Shown: positions 56,974 to 64,000 of the stretch, one piece after another
How positions within the stretch are numbered: the stretch's first letter is position 1
Layout of the letters: every line of letters begins with the position of its first letter
NCBI GenBank assembly: GCA_021795395.1
Contig: JAJYPN010000011.1
Location: 1 to 64,000 of the forward strand
DNA: 64,000 nt
Origin: Pseudomonadota bacterium
GTDB lineage: Bacteria > Pseudomonadota > Gammaproteobacteria > Burkholderiales > Sulfuriferulaceae
Direction of reading: 5' to 3'
The notes under the pieces: model-generated
Database searches by the model: none
Seen by the model: only the letters and a program-made list of their open reading frames with translations
What the model was told of the DNA's origin: nothing
Program-made: the position numbers and the translations under genes

Positions 56974-57181
56974 ACTGCCGCACATTTCTGGAGCCAAGCT
57001 AATCAAAACACTTGAACGATTAGGCTTTGTAATGCTTCGTCAATCCGGTAGTCACGTCATCATGAAGCGCGGTTCCAAAGGCTGTGTCATTCCTAAACAT
57101 AGCGTAGTCAAAACAGAAACACTTGCAGGCATCTTACGTCAAGCGAACATATCGGCAGACGAGTTCATCAACGTCTTATAA
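56966..57181 (+). CDS. hicA: HicA-family mRNA interferase toxin
   Basis: A 71-residue double-stranded-RNA-binding-like toxin: ISGAKLIKTLERLGFVMLRQSGSHVIMKR, with the catalytic-type histidine in GSH, then CVIPKHSVVKTETLAGILRQANIS. It cleaves mRNA when HicB is degraded. Here the antitoxin gene comes first. Confidence 0.9.
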   Translation: MPKLPHISGAKLIKTLERLGFVMLRQSGSHVIMKRGSKGCVIPKHSVVKTETLAGILRQANISADEFINVL

Positions 57182-57239
57182 TCTGCAAGCGATCAACCAC
57201 ACACTGCATGTCTTTGTATGATGCAGCAAACAGTATCGC

Positions 57240-58667
57240 CTACCAACTCCCCCCCAACGCCGTGACCAGCCCCACGCTCGCCACCAGATCGCGACCGGCC
57301 ATGTTCAGATTGCTGCTGTCCGCGTTCAATGCCGCCACTTGTGCCGTCAGGACATTCAGATAGCTCACCGTACCGGCCGCGTATTGGTTATTGGCGATGT
57401 CCAGAGCGGCGTGGGCCGATGCGACCGCGGCTTGCTGCACGACGATTTCCTGCTTGAGGATACGCAAGGTCGCGAGATTGTCTTCGACTTCCTGAAAGCC
57501 CGTCAACACCGTTTGCCTGTAGGTAGCCACGGTAGTATCGTAAGCGGCTACGGCCTCGGCTTTTTGCGCACTGAACAGACCGCCGTTGAATAAAGTTCCC
57601 GCCAAGGCCGGTCCTACCGACCAGTATTGATAGGGCGCCGAAATCAGATTGGCGAAACTGACGCCCTGGTAGCCGCCGGTGGCATTGAGCGTCAGCGTCG
57701 GAAAAAATGCCGCTTCGGCGACGCCGATTTCCGCATTGGCGGCAGCGACCCTGCGTTCAGCGGCGGCGATGTCGGGCCTGCGCTCCAGCAAGGCTGAAGG
57801 AACGGCGACAGGTGTAGATGGCAGTGCAGGTAAAGTGCCGTCGGGAGGCAGGCTGAAATCCGCCGGCGCTTTGCCTATCAACAGGGCGATCGCGTGTTCG
57901 AGCTGCGCCCGTTGCACGCCGAGATCAAGCATCTGCGCCTCGGTCGATTTCAATTGAGTGTTCGCCAGTTCAACATTCAGATTGCTGACCGTGCCGCCTT
58001 CGTACATGTTGCGGGTAATTTGCAGCGTAGTCCGGTCGGCCGCTACCATGCGCTGCAACAACTCTGTTTGCCGGTCGACGATGCGCAGTTGCATGTACGA
58101 TTCGCCCAGCGTCGTTTGCATGCTTAATATCGCAGCCGCCCAATCCGCCGCGCTGGCTGCCGCCGAAGCGCGGCTGGCCTCGACCAGACGGCGAATCCGG
58201 CCCCAGATATCCAGTTCCCAACCGGCGTTCAGGGCGATATTATCGAATGTGTTGACGCCTTTGATCGCAAACTGGGTAGACGCCGTATGACTGCTGGTGG
58301 AAGAAACCCCGGCGGTCACCGTCGGCCAATACGCGGCCATGGCCGCGTCGAGCAACGCCCTCGCCTGCCGGTATTGCGCCGCGGCCAGCAGCACATTCTG
58401 GTTGGATACGGCGACCTGGTCCAGCAGTCCGTTAAGCACGGGATCGTGGTAAATTTCCCACCAGTTTTCGCGCAAGACCCGATCCTGCGGCTGCGCCTGC
58501 TTCCATTTACCCAGCTCCTTATACGCTCCCGGCGTTTCCACCGCAGGCCGATGGTAATCGGGACCCACTTCGCAGCCGGCGAGGCTCGCGAGCAGGCTTA
58601 AACCGAAAATGCGCAATCTGGTGCGCCGTGCGTCTGCCGCGTTAAAAATCCGCTTCACACTAAACAT
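57240..58667 (-). CDS. NodT-family outer-membrane lipoprotein of RND system
   Basis: A protein of 475 residues from the ATG at 58667, which overlaps the mdtC stop codon; a GTG at 58685 is an alternative. Lipoprotein signal ([13 protein letters not shown]), then the RND-type [17 protein letters not shown] and two OEP repeats. It forms the outer-membrane channel for the MdtBC-like pump and is last in its operon. Confidence 0.9.
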   Translation of the reverse strand: MFSVKRIFNAADARRTRLRIFGLSLLASLAGCEVGPDYHRPAVETPGAYKELGKWKQAQPQDRVLRENWWEIYHDPVLNGLLDQVAVSNQNVLLAAAQYRQARALLDAAMAAYWPTVTAGVSSTSSHTASTQFAIKGVNTFDNIALNAGWELDIWGRIRRLVEASRASAAASAADWAAAILSMQTTLGESYMQLRIVDRQTELLQRMVAADRTTLQITRNMYEGGTVSNLNVELANTQLKSTEAQMLDLGVQRAQLEHAIALLIGKAPADFSLPPDGTLPALPSTPVAVPSALLERRPDIAAAERRVAAANAEIGVAEAAFFPTLTLNATGGYQGVSFANLISAPYQYWSVGPALAGTLFNGGLFSAQKAEAVAAYDTTVATYRQTVLTGFQEVEDNLATLRILKQEIVVQQAAVASAHAALDIANNQYAAGTVSYLNVLTAQVAALNADSSNLNMAGRDLVASVGLVTALGGSW

Positions 58668-61600
58668 GTCCGTTATCGCCTTCACTGAGCAGGGATGTAG
58701 CCGAGGAATGATGACGGCGCCACTTGCGTACGCGCAAACGCAAACCGTCCAGATACAGATACACCACCGGAGTCGTATAGAGTGTCAGCAACTGGCTAAA
58801 AACCAAGCCGCCGACGATAGCAATACCCAGCGGCTGCCGCAGCTCGGCACCATCTCCGGTACCCAGCGCCAGCGGCAGCGCCGCAAACGACGCCGCCACA
58901 GTGGTCATCAGAATAGGTCGAAACCGCAACAGGCAGGCGTCGTAGATTGCATCACGCGGGCTCAGATTACGCTGTCTTTCGGCGGCAATGGCGAAATCGA
59001 TCATCATGATGGCATTTTTTTTGACGATGCCTATCAATAAAATAATACCGATCAGGCCGATAATGTTTAATTCCATATGGAACAGCAGGAGCGCGAGGAT
59101 GGCGCCGACACCGGCCGACGGCAGGGTGGACAGTATCGTCAGCGGATGCACCAGGCTCTCGTAGAGCACGCCCAGTACGATATAGACTGCAAACAAGGCA
59201 GCCAGAATCAGCAGGGGTTCGTCGGACAGGGATTTCTTGAAGGCTTCCGCCGTCCCCTGAAAGCTGCCGCGCACGGAATCCGGTAAGTGGATATCGAGCA
59301 TGGCGTTGTCGATCGCCCGTGTCGCTGCCGACAAGGACACGCCCACCGGCAAATTGAACGATATCGTAGTCGAAACGAACTGTCCCTGATGGTTGACCTG
59401 CAAAGGGGTGGTCGTCCTGGCGAAACGGGCGAATCCCGCCAGCGGAATCTGCAACCCGCCGGGCGCGATGACATACGTCGTCTTCAGGCTTTCCGGAGAC
59501 TGCCAATAGCGCGGTGCGGCCTCCATCACCACCCAATACTGGTTCAGGGGTTCGTAAATGGTCGAAACCAGACGCTGGCCGAACAAGTCGTTCAAGGTCG
59601 TATCGACCAGTCTCTGCGTCAAGCCCAGCCTGAGCATCGCATCGTGGTCGATCGTCAGGCTCACTTGATATCCTTTGTCCTGCTGGTCGGTGTCGATATC
59701 GGTGATTTCCGGCAGCTTGCTTAGCGCTGCGCGCACCCGCGGTTCCCATCGGCGCAGTTCGCTCATCTTGTCGGCCTGCAAGGTATACTGGTATTGCGCA
59801 TTGGCGACCCGTCCGCCGACCCGGATATCCTGCACGGCCTGCAATACCAGCTTGATGCCCGGCTGACCGGCCAATTTGCGGCGTAACCGGGCGATGACCC
59901 GATCGGCGGAGATTTTGCGTTCGGCGATCGGTTTGAGCACGATGAACATGCGACCGGCATTGCTCGCGCCGCTGGTAAACCCGACTACCTGCGCTACCGC
60001 CGGATCCTTGTCGACGATATTGACCAGCGTCACGAGTTTGGCGCGCATCGCCTGAAACGAAATGCTCTGGTCGGCCTTGATGCCGCCGATCAGCTTGCCG
60101 GTGTCCTGTTGAGGGAAAAAGCCTTTGGGAACGATCTTGTACAGATAGACGTTCAGGCTGATCGTTGCCAGCAGGATCGCCAGCATCAGGCCGCTGTGGC
60201 GCAACGCCCAGTCGAGCGAGACGCGGTAGCGCGCCAGCAGCACGGCAAAAAAACGCTCGCTCCAGCGGTAAAACCGGCCCTGCGTCGCAGTATTCGACGG
60301 TCGCAGCACCCACGCGCACATCATCGGCGTCAAGGTCAGCGAAACCGCCAGCGAAATCAGTATGGCCGCAGACAAGGTTACCGCGAATTCACGGAATAGC
60401 CGTCCGACGATGCCGCCCATCAGCAAAATGGGGAGGAATACCGCGATCAGCGACAGGCTCATGGCCACCACGGTGAAGCTCACCTCGCGCGTCCCCCTCA
60501 GTGCCGCCTGCAACGGGGCGATTCCGTTCTCGATATGACGTGTCACGTTCTCGACGACGACCACCGCGTCGTCGACGACGAATCCGGTGGCGATGGTCAG
60601 CGCCATCAGCGAAATGGTGTTGAGGCTGAAATGCGCCAGATACATCACGCCGAAGGTGCCGACCAGCGATACCGGCACCGCCACCCCGGGAATCAGCGCA
60701 GTCCTGCCGTTACGCAAAAACAGCAGCACGGCGAGCACGACCAGAACCACCGAAATCACCAGCGCGCGTTCGACATCCACCAGCGAGGCCCGTATCGTCG
60801 GCGTTCTGTCCATTGCGACCGTCATGGTGATCGCCGCCGGAATCGACGCCTGCAACATCGGCAACAAGGCCCGTACCCGGGCTACCGTCGCCAGGATATT
60901 GGCCCCCGGCTGCCGGCTCACGATCAGCATCACCGCCGGTTCACCATTCATCACCCCCAGATTGCGTATGTCCTGCACCGAATCCTCGACACTTGCGACG
61001 TCACCCAATCGCACCGGCGCGCCGTTCTGGTAGGCGACGATCAGCGGCCGATATTCGGCGGCGGTCCTCGCCTGATCGTTGGCGAGGATTTGCCAGTGAT
61101 GCCTGTCGTCCTCGATATATCCCTTGGGGTGGTTCGAATTGGTCGCGACGATCGCCGTGCGCACCTGTTCCACGCCTATACCGTGCTGGCTCAGCGCCGC
61201 CGGGTTCAGTTCCACCCTGACCGCCGGCAGCGATGCGCCGCCCACCGTCACCTGCCCTATGCCTTTTATCTGCGAGATTTTTTGCGCCAGTATGGTCGAG
61301 GCGGCATCGTACATCTGGCCGCGCGTCATCGTCGGCGACGTCAGCGCCAGAATCATGATGGGCGCATCGGCCGGATTGATCTTGCGGTAAGTCGGATTGC
61401 TCGGCATGCCGGTCGGCAGCAGACTGCGCGACGCATTCAACGCTGCCTGCACATCGCGCGCCGCGCCGTCGATATTGCGACTCAGATCGAACTGCAGCAC
61501 TATGCCGGTCGAGCCCAGCGAACTGGTCGAGGTAAGTTCGGTGATTCCCGCGATCACGCCGAGCGAGCGTTCGAGCGGCGTCGCCACCGTAGCCGCCATG

Positions 61601-61773
61601 GTTTCCGGACTGGCACCCGGCAGCGAGGCCTGCACGAAAATGGTAGGAAAATCGATCTGCGGCAAGGGCGACACCGGCAATGACACGAAACCGAGCAGAC
61701 CGGCCAGCACCACCGCCAGCGTCAGCAGCGTCGTAGCAATCCGCCGCGTGATGAACACTTCGATCAGATTCAT
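58660..61773 (-). CDS. mdtC: RND multidrug efflux permease, MdtC-like
   Basis: A 1037-residue HAE1/MdtC-type RND transporter with 12 membrane helices and two large periplasmic loops. Visible are [27 protein letters not shown] near the N-terminus, [14 protein letters not shown] in TM4, and [15 protein letters not shown] in TM10. It exports drugs or bile-salt-like compounds by proton antiport. Its start overlaps the mdtB stop by 4 bp. Confidence 0.94.
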   Translation of the reverse strand: MNLIEVFITRRIATTLLTLAVVLAGLLGFVSLPVSPLPQIDFPTIFVQASLPGASPETMAATVATPLERSLGVIAGITELTSTSSLGSTGIVLQFDLSRNIDGAARDVQAALNASRSLLPTGMPSNPTYRKINPADAPIMILALTSPTMTRGQMYDAASTILAQKISQIKGIGQVTVGGASLPAVRVELNPAALSQHGIGVEQVRTAIVATNSNHPKGYIEDDRHHWQILANDQARTAAEYRPLIVAYQNGAPVRLGDVASVEDSVQDIRNLGVMNGEPAVMLIVSRQPGANILATVARVRALLPMLQASIPAAITMTVAMDRTPTIRASLVDVERALVISVVLVVLAVLLFLRNGRTALIPGVAVPVSLVGTFGVMYLAHFSLNTISLMALTIATGFVVDDAVVVVENVTRHIENGIAPLQAALRGTREVSFTVVAMSLSLIAVFLPILLMGGIVGRLFREFAVTLSAAILISLAVSLTLTPMMCAWVLRPSNTATQGRFYRWSERFFAVLLARYRVSLDWALRHSGLMLAILLATISLNVYLYKIVPKGFFPQQDTGKLIGGIKADQSISFQAMRAKLVTLVNIVDKDPAVAQVVGFTSGASNAGRMFIVLKPIAERKISADRVIARLRRKLAGQPGIKLVLQAVQDIRVGGRVANAQYQYTLQADKMSELRRWEPRVRAALSKLPEITDIDTDQQDKGYQVSLTIDHDAMLRLGLTQRLVDTTLNDLFGQRLVSTIYEPLNQYWVVMEAAPRYWQSPESLKTTYVIAPGGLQIPLAGFARFARTTTPLQVNHQGQFVSTTISFNLPVGVSLSAATRAIDNAMLDIHLPDSVRGSFQGTAEAFKKSLSDEPLLILAALFAVYIVLGVLYESLVHPLTILSTLPSAGVGAILALLLFHMELNIIGLIGIILLIGIVKKNAIMMIDFAIAAERQRNLSPRDAIYDACLLRFRPILMTTVAASFAALPLALGTGDGAELRQPLGIAIVGGLVFSQLLTLYTTPVVYLYLDGLRLRVRKWRRHHSSATSLLSEGDNGHV

Positions 61774-64000
61774 GACAATGCCGCGGTTCCCGAGCGGCCG
61801 CCGGCGCTGAAACGTCGCGCCAGCCGGTCGAAACTCAGATAGATGACCGGAGTGGTGAACAGCGTCAGCAACTGGCTCATCAGCAATCCGCCGACCATGG
61901 TGACGCCCAGCGGAAAACGCAGCTCGGAGCCGACGCCGGTACCCAGCATCAGCGGCAACGCCGCCAGCAAAGCCGCCATCGTCGTCATCAATATCGGGCG
62001 GAAGCGCAGCAGACAGGCTTCGAAAATGGCGGCGCGCGGCGATTTACCCTCCTCGCGCTCGGCCTGCAAGGCAAAATCCACCATCATGATGGCGTTTTTC
62101 TTGACGATGCCTATCAGCAAAATGATGCCGATGATGGCGATCACATTCAGGTCGCTGCCCGTCAGCATCAGCGCCAGCAATGCGCCGACGCCGGCCGACG
62201 GCAGGGTGGACAATATCGTGACCGGATGAATATAACTTTCATAGAGCACGCCGAGCACGATATACATGGTAACGATCGCAGCCAGTATCAGCCAAAGGGT
62301 ACTATGCAGAGAGGCCTGAAACGCCAGCGCCGCGCCCTGAAAACTGGTTTGCACCGTGACCGGCAGACCCAGATCCCGTTCCGCCCGGTTAATCGCCTGT
62401 ACCGCCCGCCCCAGCGACACGCCGCGCGGCAGATTGAACGACAGCGTCGTTGCCGGGAACTGACCGATGTGATTGACCGTCAACGTCGTCGTCTTCTGGG
62501 TGACGCGCGCAAAATTGGACAAGGGCACCTGCCCGCCGGTCGGCGTCACCAGGTAAATATCGCGCAACGCCGCGATGCCCTGCGCGAACGACGGCTGGAC
62601 CTCCAGCACGACGCGGTACAGATTGGACTGGGTGTAAATGATCGATACCAAACGCTGGCCGTAAGCGTCGTACAAGGCGCTGTCTATCGCCGCCGGCGTA
62701 ATGCCGTATTGCGAGGCGCTGTCGCGATCGATATCGATATACGCCTGCAATCCCTTGTCCTGCACGTCGCTGGCGACATCGGCGAGTTCGGGCAAGCGGC
62801 GCAAGCGCTGCAAGAGCTTTTCCGACCAGACGTTCAATTCGCGGGCATTCGCGTCGACCAGGCTGAACTGATACTGCGTCCGGCTGACCCGGTCGTCGAT
62901 GGTCAGGTCTTGCACCGGCTGCATGTACAGTTTTATTCCTGCTACCTGCGCAACGCGTGGCTCCAGCCTGCGTATGACCGCCGCAGCGGTGAGCTTGCGC
63001 AAGCTTTCCGGTTTCAGGTTGATCATCAGCCGCCCGGTATTGAGGGTCAGATTCGTGCCGTCGACGCCGATGAACGACGATACGCTCGCCACCGCCGGGT
63101 CCTGCAATACCGCATCCACCAGGCTTTGCTGGCGACGCGCCATCGATGCGAACGAAACGGTTTGCGGCGCTTCGCTGATGCCTTGGATGGCGCCGGTATC
63201 CTGCAACGGAAAAAACCCTTTGGGTATCAGCACATAAAGCACGATGGTCAGCGCCACTGTCAGGCTTGCGATCAGCAAGGTAAAAGGCTGGTGGTCCAGC
63301 ACCCAGCTGAGCATCGCGCCGTAACGGGCAACCAGACGATCGAACAACCGCGCGCTGTACTGGCTGAACCGGGACTGCCGTTCTTCCGGCTCGCGGCGCA
63401 ACGTCCGCGCGCACATCATTGGCGTCAGGGTCAGCGACACAGCCGCCGAAATCAGGATGGTAATCGCCAGCGTCACGGCGAATTCGCGAAACAGCCGGCC
63501 AATGATGTCGCCCATGAACAGCAAGGGAATCAATACCGCGATCAGCGAAACGGTCAGGGAGATGATCGTGAAACCGATTTGCGCTGAACCTTTAAGTGCC
63601 GCTTCCAGCGGCGGCATGCCCTGTTCGATATAGCGCGAAATATTCTCTATCATGACGATGGCGTCGTCGACCACGAAACCGGTCGCCACCGTCAGCGCCA
63701 TCAAGGTCAGGTTATTGATGCCGTAACCGGCCAGATACATCACGGAAAAGGTGCCGACCAGCGACAGCGGCACCGCAACGCTGGGAATAATGGTCGCCGG
63801 CACGCTGCGCAGAAACAGGAAAATCACCATCACCACCAGCGCGATCGACACCATCATCTCGAAACGCACGTCGTCCACCGACGCGCGTATCGTCACGGTA
63901 CGGTCGGTCAGTATCTGCACGCGCACCGAGCCCGGCAAGGTCGCCTGCAATTTCGGCAGCATCGCCTTGATGTGGTCGACCGTGGCGATCACATTCGCGC
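61770..64000 (-). CDS. mdtB: RND multidrug efflux permease, MdtB-like (N-terminus outside window)
   Basis: The C-terminal 743 or so residues of a second RND permease: the frame is open to the right edge ([18 protein letters not shown]), so about 280-300 N-terminal residues lie beyond it. The TM4 motif [16 protein letters not shown]10 [16 protein letters not shown] and [20 protein letters not shown] match MdtB. Paired permeases of unequal sequence form the heterotrimeric MdtBC pump; an mdtA adaptor is expected just upstream, outside the window. Confidence 0.92.
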   Translation of the reverse strand, partial: ANVIATVDHIKAMLPKLQATLPGSVRVQILTDRTVTIRASVDDVRFEMMVSIALVVMVIFLFLRSVPATIIPSVAVPLSLVGTFSVMYLAGYGINNLTLMALTVATGFVVDDAIVMIENISRYIEQGMPPLEAALKGSAQIGFTIISLTVSLIAVLIPLLFMGDIIGRLFREFAVTLAITILISAAVSLTLTPMMCARTLRREPEERQSRFSQYSARLFDRLVARYGAMLSWVLDHQPFTLLIASLTVALTIVLYVLIPKGFFPLQDTGAIQGISEAPQTVSFASMARRQQSLVDAVLQDPAVASVSSFIGVDGTNLTLNTGRLMINLKPESLRKLTAAAVIRRLEPRVAQVAGIKLYMQPVQDLTIDDRVSRTQYQFSLVDANARELNVWSEKLLQRLRRLPELADVASDVQDKGLQAYIDIDRDSASQYGITPAAIDSALYDAYGQRLVSIIYTQSNLYRVVLEVQPSFAQGIAALRDIYLVTPTGGQVPLSNFARVTQKTTTLTVNHIGQFPATTLSFNLPRGVSLGRAVQAINRAERDLGLPVTVQTSFQGAALAFQASLHSTLWLILAAIVTMYIVLGVLYESYIHPVTILSTLPSAGVGALLALMLTGSDLNVIAIIGIILLIGIVKKNAIMMVDFALQAEREEGKSPRAAIFEACLLRFRPILMTTMAALLAALPLMLGTGVGSELRFPLGVTMVGGLLMSQLLTLFTTPVIYLSFDRLARRFSAGGRSGTAALS

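Noticed and set aside
60535-61683. Long ORF of 382 codons opposite mdtC
   Set aside because: Arg/His-rich composition typical of an antisense shadow of an RND permease gene; the real gene is on the minus strand. The same applies to the long shadow frames at 58967-60319, 62226-63587 and 23648-24709.

Overview
The window looks like a chromosomal segment of a betaproteobacterium, most probably in or near the Nitrosomonadales/Gallionellaceae/Rhodocyclales range. The basis is gene content: an exosortase-A (PEP-CTERM) exopolysaccharide locus, the rpsU-yqeY-dnaG-rpoD block, a ccoISNOQPGH cbb3-oxidase operon beside an FNR gene, and PhoB/PhoR. No rRNA or complete mobile element is present, so the genus cannot be fixed from sequence alone.

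Region 1 (1-23,200) is one end of a large exopolysaccharide/PEP-CTERM locus. It holds a flippase, GT2 and GT4 glycosyltransferases, an exosortase-A-type O-glycosylation ligase, a polysaccharide deacetylase, a PLP decarboxylase, an asparagine-synthase-like protein, UDP-aminosugar dehydrogenase and epimerase genes, a large Wzy-like protein, a TPR lipoprotein of the PrsT family and a short PEP-CTERM protein behind a good sigma-54 promoter. Embedded in it is a three-gene cassette: a FeeM-like N-acyl amino acid synthase, an E1/ThiF-like adenylyltransferase and a nitroreductase-fold protein. This is the best candidate here for an undescribed small-molecule pathway. The exosortase itself is not in the window and presumably lies to the left. 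The region ends in decayed sequence with methyltransferase remnants and hairpins.

Region 2 (23,490-35,350) is housekeeping: a CAU-anticodon tRNA with its terminator, rpoD, dnaG, yqeY, rpsU, dnaX, the ybaB homologue, recR, a HIT protein, a ParD/ParE-type toxin-antitoxin pair, phoR, phoB with a three-repeat Pho box, and tsaD.

Region 3 (35,300-44,500) contains two proteins sharing a RimK/ATP-grasp-like C-terminal domain, one of them fused to SEC-C and about 15 TPR repeats. They flank an EmrAB/NodT-type tripartite drug exporter whose promoter is overlapped by a long inverted repeat. A DUF4188 protein follows.

Region 4 (44,340-53,760) is the cbb3 terminal oxidase operon in the order ccoI-S-N-O-Q-P-G-H plus a tiny DUF3149-like membrane protein, with a divergent fnr gene and a near-consensus FNR box between them. 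It points to life at low oxygen.

Region 5 (53,760-57,240) is an AT-richer accessory patch: a SLATT-like membrane protein, a secreted protein of 33-bp tandem repeats ended by a stop inside the repeat array, a dispersed palindromic element, a DUF2242-like lipoprotein and a HicBA pair.

Region 6 (57,240-64,000) is an RND efflux operon (mdtB, mdtC and a NodT-type outer-membrane lipoprotein) that runs off the right edge.
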